A program made the position numbers and the translations under genes. A model generated the notes under the pieces. It searched no databases, was not told where the DNA came from, and saw only the letters and a list, made by a program, of their open reading frames with translations. Positions 52,726 through 61,180 of a stretch of 64,000 nt of DNA are shown one piece after another (position 1 is the first letter of the stretch; each line of letters begins with the position of its first letter). The DNA comes from Paracoccus lutimaris (GTDB taxonomy: Bacteria > Pseudomonadota > Alphaproteobacteria > Rhodobacterales > Rhodobacteraceae). Location: positions 1 through 64,000 of the forward strand of contig NZ_QPJL01000005.1 of assembly GCF_003337565.1 (NCBI RefSeq). The letters run 5' to 3'.

Positions 52726-53762
52726 CCCCGATCCTTTCTGCCCGCAGGCCGCGCGCCGGCCTGCCCTTCGCCCTAGCGGCGCTGGCGCTTCTTGCCGCCT
52801 GCGCCGACCCCGCCGGCACCCCGCCGGCCTCGCCCGGCATCGACGCCACGGCCCCGCCCGAAAAGCCGGACCTGCCGCGCGTCGATCAGGCCGCCTTGCG
52901 CCGCGAACGGGCCGAGGATGCCCGCGCCGCCAATGCGCGTGCGACTGCGGCCGCCGCCTCGCCGGCCAGCGCCAACATGCGCCAATACCTCGCCGGGATC
53001 GAGGAAACGCTGATCGCGCGCGGCCGCCTGCGCACCGATCCGGGGACCGAGATCGCCCTGACCCCCGAACGCCTGACCGAGGATTTCATCCAGATCGCGC
53101 TGCATGACGAGTATGTCCGTCAGGGCGATGCGCTGGTGTCGCGCGGGGCGCCCGCGCCGCTGCGCCGCTGGCAGCAGCCGGTGCAGGTGCGGCTGTATTT
53201 CGGCGATTCCGTCGCCCCCGCCGAGCGCAGCCGCGACCGGGCCGAGGTGGCGGGCTTAGCCGCGCGGCTGCAGAAGGTCAGCGGCCATCCGGTGGGGCTG
53301 TCGGGCGCGGGCGGCAATTTCACCGTGCTGATCGTCAACGAGGACGAGCGCCACGCCATCGGCCCGCGCCTGACTTCGCTGGTGCCGGGGATTCCGCGCT
53401 CGGACGTGGCCGCGCTCAGCGATCTGTCGCCGCAGAATTACTGCACGGTCTTTGCCTATTCGCAGGGCAACTCCCCCGTCTATGCGCAGGCGGTGGCGCT
53501 GATTCGCGCCGAACTGCCGCCGCGCCTGCGCCGTTCCTGCGTGCATGAGGAAATGGCCCAGGGCATGGGTCTGGCCAATGACAGCCCGCGCGCGCGCCCC
53601 TCGATCTTCAACGATGACGAGGAATTCGCCTATCTGACCCGCCATGACGAATTGCTCCTGAAGATCCTCTACGATCCGCGCCTGCGCCCCGGCATGACCG
53701 AGGCCGAGGCCCGCCCCATCGTCTTGCAGATCGCCAGCGAGCTGTTGGGGACCGAGGTGTGA
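52722..53762 (+). CDS. DUF2927 lipoprotein
   Basis: This 346-residue protein starts at GTG 52722 within the TelA stop (GTGA). It has an N-terminal membrane segment and lipobox-like ALLAAC (cysteine near residue 27), a low-complexity Pro/Ala linker, and a DUF2927 domain from about residue 125 (DFIQIALHDEYVRQGDALVS, YFGDSVAPAERSRDR, SFVHEEMAQGMGL-like region near residue 270). DUF2927 contains a conserved His-Glu pair near the end, reminiscent of a metallopeptidase, but no activity is established. Confidence 0.85.
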   Translation: MTPILSARRPRAGLPFALAALALLAACADPAGTPPASPGIDATAPPEKPDLPRVDQAALRRERAEDARAANARATAAAASPASANMRQYLAGIEETLIARGRLRTDPGTEIALTPERLTEDFIQIALHDEYVRQGDALVSRGAPAPLRRWQQPVQVRLYFGDSVAPAERSRDRAEVAGLAARLQKVSGHPVGLSGAGGNFTVLIVNEDERHAIGPRLTSLVPGIPRSDVAALSDLSPQNYCTVFAYSQGNSPVYAQAVALIRAELPPRLRRSCVHEEMAQGMGLANDSPRARPSIFNDDEEFAYLTRHDELLLKILYDPRLRPGMTEAEARPIVLQIASELLGTEV

Positions 53763-54409
53763 ACGCAGGTCTTGCGCTGCTGCTGATCGCCGCCACGGCG
53801 GGCGGGGCAATGGCGCAGGACCGTCCGGCCTCGGTGGACTGGCTGATCGCCGCCTCGGCCGATCCCGGCAGGACCGTGATTGACCTCGGCGAATATCATC
53901 TGGATGGCAGCGGCGTGGTGGCGCTGGATCCGCTCACCGGCCTTGCCACCCCGCCAGCAAAGAGCCTGCCCACCAGCACGGCGCAGGTCCATGTCATTCA
54001 GGCCCATCAGGACGGGTTTGACGACACAGCCGCCCTGATGCTGACCCTTGGCAGGGGCAAGCCGGTCTGCGGTGTCCTGCTCGGCGGCTTCGGCGTCGAT
54101 ACCGGGCTTGCCGCCCTGGCCAACCAGAGCCATGCGGAAAAGCTGGACGGCTATGGCCGCATCCTCGACCTTGCCGGAAGCGACCTGTTCACCGCGCTGG
54201 AGCCCCAATTGCCGATGGAGGAACCCGCCGGTTTCGTAACCCTGCCCGAAGGCACGCGCTTTCCCGTTTCGCGCAGCGGCTATGGCGATGGCGCCTACCA
54301 CCTGTTTCGCCTGAACGATGCCCAAGACGCGCCCGTCGCGCTGTACATCGACTTCATCGGCGATCGCAAAGGTGAATGGATCGACCCGCCGCCTTGCGCT
54401 AACGTCTGA
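53759..54409 (+). CDS. Secreted protein of unknown function
   Basis: This 216-residue protein begins at GTG 53759, overlapping the previous stop by 4 bp. It has a Sec signal peptide (LALLLIAATAGGAMAQD; cleavage near residue 20). The mature part is beta-rich, and its end, SRSGYGDGAYHLFRL, weakly resembles DUF4241 proteins. I do not assign a function. Its place between a lipoprotein and an SPFH gene suggests a periplasmic role in the same module. Confidence 0.75.
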   Translation: MNAGLALLLIAATAGGAMAQDRPASVDWLIAASADPGRTVIDLGEYHLDGSGVVALDPLTGLATPPAKSLPTSTAQVHVIQAHQDGFDDTAALMLTLGRGKPVCGVLLGGFGVDTGLAALANQSHAEKLDGYGRILDLAGSDLFTALEPQLPMEEPAGFVTLPEGTRFPVSRSGYGDGAYHLFRLNDAQDAPVALYIDFIGDRKGEWIDPPPCANV

Positions 54410-54450
54410 CCCGAACGGGGCCGCTGCCCCTTCCCGATACGAGGTAACCC

Positions 54451-55575
54451 ATGTCCCTGTTCAACATCCTTGGCGGCGAGTTCATCGAGATCATCGAATG
54501 GACCGACGATTCCCGTGACACCATGGTCTATCGCTTCCCGACCGTGGGCAACGCGATCAAATACGGCGCCAAGCTGACCGTGCGCGAGGGGCAATCCGCC
54601 GTCTTCATCCACGAAGGACAACTGGCCGATGTCTTCGGCCCCGGCCTTTACATGCTGGAAACCAACAACTTGCCGATCCTGACTCGGCTGCAGCACTGGG
54701 ACCACGGTTTCCGCAGCCCCTTCAAGTCGGAAATCTATTTCGTCAACACGACGCGCTTCAACGACCTGAAATGGGGCACCAAGAACCCGGTCATCGCGCG
54801 CGACCCGGAATTCGGCCCGGTGCGGCTGCGCGCCTTTGGCACCTATTCGATGCGGGTGACCGATCCCGGCAAGTTCATGCAGGAAATCGTCGGCACCGAC
54901 GGCGAATTCACCGCCGATGAGATCAGCTTCCAACTGCGCAACATCATCGTGCAGGAATTCTCGCGCATGATCGCGGGCTCGGGCATCCCGGTTCTGGACA
55001 TGGCCGCCAATACCCAGCAATTCGGCCAGCTGGTCGCCAAGGCGATCAGCCCCACGGTCGCCGGCTACGGCCTGACCATTCCCGAATTCTACATCGAAAA
55101 CATCAGCCTGCCGGATGAGGTTGAAAAGATGCTCGACAAGCGCACCTCGATGGGCATTGTCGGCGACCTCAACCGCTTTGGCCAATATGCGGCATCCGAG
55201 ACGATGCTGAACGCCTCGACCCAGCCCGGCGGCGGCATGGGCGCGGGTCTGGGCGCCGGGCTGGGCGCTGGCATGGGCATGGCCATGGGCGGCATGCAGC
55301 GCGGCCCATGGGGCCCTGCGCCGCAGCAGGCTGCCCCGCAAAGCCCGCCGCCCCTGCATCCCGAAACCGTCTGGCACATCGCCGTCGACGGTCAGGCCGA
55401 GGGGCCTTATGGCCGCGCCAAGCTGGGCCGCCTCGCCAATGAGGGCAAGTTCACCCGCGACACGCTGGTCTGGACCCCTGGTCAGGACGGCTGGAAAGCG
55501 GCGGATGAGGTGAATGAGCTGGCGCAGCTTTTCACCATCGCCCCCCCGCCGCCGCCCCTGCCCAAACAGGGCTAA
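54451..55575 (+). CDS. SPFH-domain protein with C-terminal GYF_2-like domain
   Basis: This 374-residue protein has an SPFH (band 7-like) domain over residues 1-240 (IEIIEWTDDSRDTMVYRFP, FGTYSMRVTDPGKFMQEIV, RNIIVQEFSRMIAGSGIPVL). A Gly/Met/Pro-rich linker follows (GAGLGAGLGAGMGMAMGGMQ). Residues 310-370 form a GYF_2/DUF4339 domain (WHIAVDGQAEGPYGRAKLG, DTLVWTPGQDGWKAADEV). No N-terminal membrane helix is seen, so it is the soluble virion-core-like branch. It is 9 bp upstream of a zinc-ribbon membrane protein. Confidence 0.9.
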   Translation: MSLFNILGGEFIEIIEWTDDSRDTMVYRFPTVGNAIKYGAKLTVREGQSAVFIHEGQLADVFGPGLYMLETNNLPILTRLQHWDHGFRSPFKSEIYFVNTTRFNDLKWGTKNPVIARDPEFGPVRLRAFGTYSMRVTDPGKFMQEIVGTDGEFTADEISFQLRNIIVQEFSRMIAGSGIPVLDMAANTQQFGQLVAKAISPTVAGYGLTIPEFYIENISLPDEVEKMLDKRTSMGIVGDLNRFGQYAASETMLNASTQPGGGMGAGLGAGLGAGMGMAMGGMQRGPWGPAPQQAAPQSPPPLHPETVWHIAVDGQAEGPYGRAKLGRLANEGKFTRDTLVWTPGQDGWKAADEVNELAQLFTIAPPPPPLPKQG

Positions 55576-55584
55576 GACGCGGGC

Positions 55585-56916
55585 ATGCCGACGCCCCGGT
55601 CAGAATTCCGCTATCCCTGCGAGAATTGCGGCGCCAGCCTCGAATTCTCGCCGGGGCAGAACAGCCTTGTCTGCCCCTATTGCGGCCATGAACAGCAGAT
55701 CGGCCCCGGCCCGGCCCGCGCCCCCGCAAGGCAGGCGCAGGACGGTCCCTGGGGCGAAAGCGCCATCCTGCGCGACCCGGCGACGGGCCGGGCGCTGCAA
55801 TGGGATGCCGGCCACAAATCCCCCGGCCTGCGCGAATTGCCGCTGGCCGAGGGGCTGCGCCTCGACCAGAACAGCGACCTGACAGAAACCGTCCGCACGC
55901 TGTCCTGCCCCAATTGCGGCGCCAAGGTCGAAATCACCAGCGACCGCCACGCCTCGACCTGCCCGTTCTGCGCAACGCCCGTGGTGACCGATACCGGCAC
56001 CACGCGCCTGATCAAGCCGCAAGGCGTCCTGCCCTTCGTCATCACCGAGCCGCAGGCCAAGGCCGCGCTGGAGGACTGGCTCAAGGGCCTGTGGTTCGCC
56101 CCCTCGGCGCTGATGGCCTATGCACGGCGCGGCAAACAGATGAGCGGCGTCTATTCGCCCTTCTGGACCTTCGATGCCGATACCGCCTCGCGCTACAGCG
56201 GCGCGCGCGGCGACTGGTATTACGAGACGGTCTATGTGACGCGCGAAATCAACGGCCGCCAGCAACGGGTCGCCGAACAGGTCCGCCGCACGCGCTGGAC
56301 CAATGTCTCGGGACAGGTCGCGCGGAATTTCGACGATGTGCTGGTCCTGGCCGCCAGCTCGCTGCCGCGCCGCTTTACCGACGCGCTGACGCCGTGGGAC
56401 CTGTCGCATCTGATGCCCTATCAGCCCGAATACCTCGCCGGTTTTCTGGCCGAGGGCTATACGATCCCGCTAGGCTCGGGCCATGACATCGCCCGTCAGG
56501 AAATGGCCGGGGTCATCGCCATGGACGTGCGCCGTGACATCGGCGGCAACGAACAGCGCATCACCGGCATCGAGACCCAGCACCGCGACGAGACCTTCAA
56601 GCATATCCTGCTGCCGGTCTGGACCGCCGCCTATCGCTACAATGGCAAAAGCTACCGTTTCGTGGTGAATGGCCAGTCCGGCCGGGTGCAAGGCGAACGG
56701 CCATGGTCGGTCTGGAAGATCGCCTTCGCGGTACTGCTGGCACTGGCCCTTGTCGCCGCCCTGCTCGCGCTGAACGAAAAGGGCGGCTATGTCCGCATCG
56801 GCGCCGCACAGGACGCGATTCCCGATCTTTCCACGACTCGAAGTTACCGCTATCACGAGCCATGGGACGGAGGACTGTCCGATCTGGCGTTAACTGGGGA
56901 AGAGGTGCGCATATGA
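55585..56916 (+). CDS. Double zinc-ribbon membrane protein, SPFH partner
   Basis: This 443-residue protein has two zinc ribbons: CENCGASLEF with CPYCGHEQ (residues 11-36), and CPNCGAKVEI with CPFCATPV (residues 110-135). A central domain (PFWTFDADTASRYSGARGD, ETVYVTREINGRQQ) and one membrane helix near residue 380 (IAFAVLLALALVAALLAL) follow. The C-terminal tail of about 45 residues is expected outside. Such proteins often lie next to SPFH-GYF genes. The likely role is a membrane-linked scaffold or stress sensor; this is inferred. Its stop overlaps the kinase start (ATGA). Confidence 0.85.
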   Translation: MPTPRSEFRYPCENCGASLEFSPGQNSLVCPYCGHEQQIGPGPARAPARQAQDGPWGESAILRDPATGRALQWDAGHKSPGLRELPLAEGLRLDQNSDLTETVRTLSCPNCGAKVEITSDRHASTCPFCATPVVTDTGTTRLIKPQGVLPFVITEPQAKAALEDWLKGLWFAPSALMAYARRGKQMSGVYSPFWTFDADTASRYSGARGDWYYETVYVTREINGRQQRVAEQVRRTRWTNVSGQVARNFDDVLVLAASSLPRRFTDALTPWDLSHLMPYQPEYLAGFLAEGYTIPLGSGHDIARQEMAGVIAMDVRRDIGGNEQRITGIETQHRDETFKHILLPVWTAAYRYNGKSYRFVVNGQSGRVQGERPWSVWKIAFAVLLALALVAALLALNEKGGYVRIGAAQDAIPDLSTTRSYRYHEPWDGGLSDLALTGEEVRI

Positions 56917-57833
56917 TCCTGTGTTCGGGGGAATCGCTGATCGACATGGTGCCCGAGGGGGCAAGCTATCGCCCGCTGCCGGGCGGCGCGGTCTATAATA
57001 CCGCGATAGCGCTGGGGCGGATGGGTGCGGATACGGGCTATCTCTGGCCGATCTCGCGCGACAGCTTTGGCCAGACGCTCCTCGGCCCCCTGGCCGAGGC
57101 GCATGTCGACACCTCGCTTTGCCCGCGCAGCGACCGGCTGACCACGCTGGCCTTTGTCACCCTGACCGGGGGCGAGGCGCGCTATTCCTTTTACGACGAA
57201 GGTTCCGCCGGCCGCATGCTGACCGCCGAGGACCTGCCGCAGATCCCCGACCGGGTCAGCGCGCTGTTCATCGGCGGCATCAGTCTGGTCCCCGATCCCT
57301 GCGGCGCCGCCATCGAGGCGCTGGTCGAACGCGTCCGCCACCGCATCCCGGTGATGATCGACCCCAATATCCGGCCCTTCTTCATTCAGAACGCCGACGC
57401 CTATCGCGCGCGGCTTGAACGGCTCATCGCCATGGCCGATCTGGTCAAGCTGTCGGGCGACGATCTGGAATGGCTGATGCCCGATCTCAGCCACGAGGCC
57501 GCCGCCGCCTCGATCCTGACCAAGGGCCCGCGCGTGGTCTTCCAGACCGGCGGCTCTGCCGGCGCGCGCGCGCATTGGTCGGGCGAGGTCATCAGCGCCA
57601 GGGCGGTCCGGGTCGAGGTCGCCGACACGATCGGCGCCGGCGACACCTTCAACGCGGGCGTTCTGGCCGCCTTGGATCAGGCCGGCGTCCTCAGCCGCGA
57701 AGGCCTCGCGCGCCTGACCCCCGAGGCCATCATGGCCGCGCTTTCACAGGGCACCCGCGCCGCCGCGATCACCGTCTCGCGCCCCGGTGCCAACCCGCCC
57801 TGGGCCCACGAACTGGCCGCCCTGCCCGCCTGA
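56913..57833 (+). CDS. PfkB-family fructokinase-like kinase
   Basis: This 306-residue ribokinase-fold sugar kinase starts MILCSGESLIDMVPEG, with GGAVYNTAIALGRMGA and the C-terminal DTIGAGDTFNAGVLAAL carrying the catalytic Asp. It looks most like bacterial fructokinases. ATG 56913 overlaps the zinc-ribbon gene's stop by 4 bp. Coupling to a stress-type module is unexpected and may be chance. A hairpin closes the operon. Confidence 0.88.
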   Translation: MILCSGESLIDMVPEGASYRPLPGGAVYNTAIALGRMGADTGYLWPISRDSFGQTLLGPLAEAHVDTSLCPRSDRLTTLAFVTLTGGEARYSFYDEGSAGRMLTAEDLPQIPDRVSALFIGGISLVPDPCGAAIEALVERVRHRIPVMIDPNIRPFFIQNADAYRARLERLIAMADLVKLSGDDLEWLMPDLSHEAAAASILTKGPRVVFQTGGSAGARAHWSGEVISARAVRVEVADTIGAGDTFNAGVLAALDQAGVLSREGLARLTPEAIMAALSQGTRAAAITVSRPGANPPWAHELAALPA

Positions 57834-57847
57834 AATCAGATGAAAAC

Positions 57848-57871
57848 GGCCGCGCCCATCCCGGCGCGGTC
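57848..57871 (+). terminator. Terminator of the TelA-SPFH-kinase operon
   Basis: Nine-bp stem GGCCGCGCC/GGCGCGGTC (one G-T pair), 6-nt loop, then CTCATTTCTTCTTC. It lies 15 bp after the kinase stop, in the convergent gap to hflX. Confidence 0.7.
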
Positions 57872-57876
57872 CTCAT

Positions 57877-57897
57877 TTCTTCTTCACTCAAATATCC
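57877..57897 (-). repeat. Dispersed GGATATTT element, copy 6
   Basis: Minus strand GGATATTTGAGTGAAGAAG then AA, identical to copies 4 and 8. It is downstream of hflX, behind a small hairpin (GCGCC/GGCGC at 57907-57920). Confidence 0.85.
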
Positions 57898-57925
57898 ATT
57901 GCGGCAGCGCCCGCAGGCGCCACGC

Positions 57926-59233
57926 TCACAGCCCCTCGAACTGCGCCCTTTGCCGCTCGGTCCAGCGCAGGCGCAGATGCACCCCGTCCTCGGCCATCTC
58001 CTCGCCCAGAACCACGCCCTGCCCATGCAGCCACGCCCGGCGCCGCCCGTCGGAATGGGACAGGACCAGCTCGGCCTCGATCCGCGGCTCGTCCAGCGCC
58101 TCGGCCAGCCGCAGATCGACGGCAGCCATCAGATCGTCCAGGCCCTCGCCGGTCAGCGCCGAAACCGCCTGCACGCCCTCGGTCCGCGCATCCGTCCGGC
58201 GCAGCGCCGCCCGCGTCTCGGGCAAGAGCGCGTCGATCTTGTTCCAGACCTCGATCAGCGGCACGTCCTCGTCGACGCCAAGGCTGTCAAGGATCTCGCC
58301 CACATCGGCGGCCTGCTCCTCGGTCTCGGGATGGCTGATGTCGCGCACATGCAGGATCAGGTCGGCGGCCAGCACCTCCTCAAGCGTGGCGCGGAAGGCG
58401 GCGACCAGCTCATGGGGCAGTTCGCTGATAAAGCCCACCGTGTCGGACAGGATCACCCGCCGCCCGCCGGGCAGGGTCAACTGCCGCATGGTCGGGTCCA
58501 GCGTGGCGAAAAGCTGGTCCTTGGCCATGACCTCAGCCCCGGTCAGGCGGTTGAACAGCGTCGATTTCCCGGCATTGGTATAGCCGACCAGCGCGACGAT
58601 GGGATAGGGCACCTTGGCACGGGCCTTGCGATGCAGCTCGCGGGTCTTGACCACGCGCTCAAGCTGGCGGCGCAGGCGGATCATCTGATCGTCGATGGCG
58701 CGACGGTCGGCCTCGATCTGGGTTTCGCCGGGACCGCCGACAAAGCCAAAGCCGCCGCGCTGGCGCTCAAGGTGGGTCCAGGCCCGGACCAGCCGCGTGC
58801 GCTGATAAGCCAGCGCCGCCAGCTCGACCTGCAACACGCCCTCGCGGGTCTGGGCGCGGTCGGCAAAGATCTCAAGGATCAGCCCGGTCCGGTCCAGAAG
58901 CTTGACGCCCCATGCCTTTTCCAGATTGCGCTGCTGGACCGGGGTCACCGGCCCGTCGACCAGAACCAGTTCGGCCCCCTCGCCCTCGGCGGCGGCGGCA
59001 ATATGCTGGCCGATTTCCTCGCGCTTGCCCTTGGAAAACAGCATGCCGGCATCGGGCTTGCGCAGCTTGGCCACCTCGGCGCCCACGACCTCGATCGCCG
59101 GCAGCGCATGGGCCAGCGCGATCGCCTCCTCCAGCGCCAGCTCGGGCGAGCGGCGGGTCCGCGAATTGCCCAGATCGGGATGGATCACATAGGCGCGGGT
59201 CGGGCGTTCGCGGGTTTCCGTCAGTTCGGCCAA
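57926..59233 (-). CDS. hflX: Ribosome-associated GTPase HflX
   Basis: This 435-residue GTPase splits stalled or stressed ribosomes. The N-terminal HflX domain (KLRKPDAGMLFSKGKREEIG, VDGPVTPVQQRNLEK) is followed by the coiled segment FGFVGGPGETQIEADRRAI and the G domain: GYTNAGKSTLFNRLTG (G1), SDTVGFISELPH (G3), WNKIDAL (G4). The first in-frame codon is TTG at 59233, directly after the hfq stop (TGATTG) with GGCGAGGA upstream, so a TTG start and tight coupling to hfq are likely. Confidence 0.94.
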   Translation of the reverse strand: MAELTETRERPTRAYVIHPDLGNSRTRRSPELALEEAIALAHALPAIEVVGAEVAKLRKPDAGMLFSKGKREEIGQHIAAAAEGEGAELVLVDGPVTPVQQRNLEKAWGVKLLDRTGLILEIFADRAQTREGVLQVELAALAYQRTRLVRAWTHLERQRGGFGFVGGPGETQIEADRRAIDDQMIRLRRQLERVVKTRELHRKARAKVPYPIVALVGYTNAGKSTLFNRLTGAEVMAKDQLFATLDPTMRQLTLPGGRRVILSDTVGFISELPHELVAAFRATLEEVLAADLILHVRDISHPETEEQAADVGEILDSLGVDEDVPLIEVWNKIDALLPETRAALRRTDARTEGVQAVSALTGEGLDDLMAAVDLRLAEALDEPRIEAELVLSHSDGRRRAWLHGQGVVLGEEMAEDGVHLRLRWTERQRAQFEGL

Positions 59234-59467
59234 TCAGTCCTCGCCGTCATAGAGGCTGATCGGTTGCCCCGGCATGATGGTCGAGATGGCATGCTTATAG
59301 ACCAGCTGCGACTGACCGTCGCGACGCAAAAGCACGCAGAAATTGTCGAACCAGGTGATGACACCCTGAAGTTTTACACCATTGATAAGGAAAATCGTGA
59401 CCGGAACCTTGCCCTTGCGGACATGATTGAGAAAAGCATCCTGAAGGTTCTGTTTGTCGCCGGCCAT
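59234..59467 (-). CDS. hfq: RNA chaperone Hfq
   Basis: This 77-residue Sm-like protein forms the hexamer that pairs small RNAs with mRNAs. Sm1 is visible as [20 protein letters not shown] and Sm2 as [12 protein letters not shown] with the KH pair. ATG 59467 ([18 protein letters not shown]) matches the usual alphaproteobacterial N-terminus. A longer start at 59500 would add 11 unusual residues. The order trkH-hfq-hflX is conserved in the group. Confidence 0.95.
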   Translation of the reverse strand: MAGDKQNLQDAFLNHVRKGKVPVTIFLINGVKLQGVITWFDNFCVLLRRDGQSQLVYKHAISTIMPGQPISLYDGED

Positions 59468-59549
59468 TCGGGGTACCTTGTTCTTATCGCTGTGGCTCAA
59501 GACTTAGGCGAGCAAAAGACGGCTTGCAAGCAGATGATCGGAAACTGAA

Positions 59550-61172
59550 CTAGCGCCTCCAGTATTCAGGCGACAGCAGTGCCAGAATTGCCAGAGTTTC
59601 CAGCCGCCCAAGGACCATCGCCCCCGCCAGAATGGCCTTGGTGGCGGCCGGCAGGCCCGCCCAGCCCTGCCAGGGCGCGCCCGCCATGCCGGCCGAGCCC
59701 TGAAACACCGGTGTCAGCGGAATCGCCCCCGCCAAAGGTCCGGTATTCGTCAGCGCGGCGATGGAGAGGATGGTGGCGCTGTCGAACTCGATCTGCTGGA
59801 CCGAGATCATCATCACCACCACCGCCAGCGTGATCGCAAACAGCATGAAGAAGATGAAGGCCAGATAGGCCCCCTCGCGCCGCAGCCGCCGCGCCAGCAT
59901 GCCGCCACCGCCGACCGAACTGGGATGCACGATCTTTTCCAGCTCGCGCTCGGAATGGCGCGCCAGCGCATAGACGCGCAGCAGCTTGACGCCGCCCGCG
60001 GTGGTGGCGACGCCGCCGCCCATCATCGCCAGCCCCGCCAGCATCAACCCGGGCGAGCTGAGCCCGGACCAGTTCCGCGCGCCCTGCCATTCCAGCGAGT
60101 TCCACCCCGTCGTGGTCAGATAGCTGAGCCCGGTAAAAATCCCGCCCCATGCGGCGGATGCGGCGCTGTCCAGCGTCTCCAGCACCCCGACCGCACCGGT
60201 GGGCGAGACACCGATGGCGCCAAAGAAATGCCGCCCGAACAGCAGGACCGAGACCAGCAGCACCGCCCCCGCCGCCATGCGCAGCTCGGGGTCATCCAGC
60301 AGGCTTGCCCCCACCTTCAATTCACGGCCCCCCGGCCAGAACCGCCGCGACAGCGCCGGGATCAGGAACAGAAAGATCACCACCTCGCCAACAACACCGC
60401 TGCCCTGCCCCGCCGGGCCGCTGACCGGGCTGATGCCGCTGGTCGAGAGCGTGCCCATGGCGCGGGTCAGCGCCACCAGCCCCGGCTCGCCCAGCATCAG
60501 CAGGGCCACCCACATCAGCGCCGTCAGCCCGGCATATAGCGGCAGCACGACGCGCCCGACGCGGATCACCCGATAGACCGGGTCCGCGGCCTCGGTCTGC
60601 AGAACAGGCACCGCCATCGGCATCATGATCGCGCGCCCGTCCGCCGAACGCGGCAGCCGCTCGAACCGCTCGCCACGCCCATAGGGCGAGGCAAGGATTT
60701 CGAACCCGCCGACGCGCAAGGGCGCCAGCAGCGCCACAGCGGCAACCAACATGAACAGCCCGCCCATCCAGCCGACCAGTGCCCGCCACAGATGCAGGGG
60801 CGGCGCCAGCAGCTCGGCCGAATAAAGCGAGGCGCCGGTGGTGGTCAGGCAGGAGACCATCTCCCACCAGGCGTTGAAAAAGCCGGTATCTGGCAGCGAA
60901 AAGGCAAAGGGCACGGCCAGCATCGCCGGCAGGACCGCCATGGTGCCCAGCATGGTCAGAAGCACGCTGCGCGCGCGCGGCCCCTCGGGCTCATCAGCGG
61001 TCGACAGCGCAAGGATCACGCTGAGCAGAAAGAACAACCCCGCGCAGCCCAGAAATATCGAGCCGATCTTGTGCAGGTCCTGCACATGGGCATAAAGCCC
61101 CGGCACGATCATCGCGAGCGAGCCGATCCCGGCCAGGATGACGATCAGCGGCAGGCGCAGCACAAAGCCCAT
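59550..61172 (-). CDS. trkH: Trk-type potassium uptake membrane protein TrkH
   Basis: This 540-residue TrkH-family protein has about ten to twelve hydrophobic segments and the four pore-like repeats of the SKT fold: MVSCLTTTGASLYSAELL, MGTLSTSGISPVSGPAG, SYLTTTGWNSLEWQG and IAALTNTGPLAGAIP, each with a T/S-T-x-G selectivity-type turn. It imports K+ together with TrkA, encoded 8 bp upstream. The length is a little above that of E. coli TrkH. Confidence 0.93.
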   Translation of the reverse strand: MGFVLRLPLIVILAGIGSLAMIVPGLYAHVQDLHKIGSIFLGCAGLFFLLSVILALSTADEPEGPRARSVLLTMLGTMAVLPAMLAVPFAFSLPDTGFFNAWWEMVSCLTTTGASLYSAELLAPPLHLWRALVGWMGGLFMLVAAVALLAPLRVGGFEILASPYGRGERFERLPRSADGRAIMMPMAVPVLQTEAADPVYRVIRVGRVVLPLYAGLTALMWVALLMLGEPGLVALTRAMGTLSTSGISPVSGPAGQGSGVVGEVVIFLFLIPALSRRFWPGGRELKVGASLLDDPELRMAAGAVLLVSVLLFGRHFFGAIGVSPTGAVGVLETLDSAASAAWGGIFTGLSYLTTTGWNSLEWQGARNWSGLSSPGLMLAGLAMMGGGVATTAGGVKLLRVYALARHSERELEKIVHPSSVGGGGMLARRLRREGAYLAFIFFMLFAITLAVVVMMISVQQIEFDSATILSIAALTNTGPLAGAIPLTPVFQGSAGMAGAPWQGWAGLPAATKAILAGAMVLGRLETLAILALLSPEYWRR

Positions 61173-61180
61173 GGCCCGCC

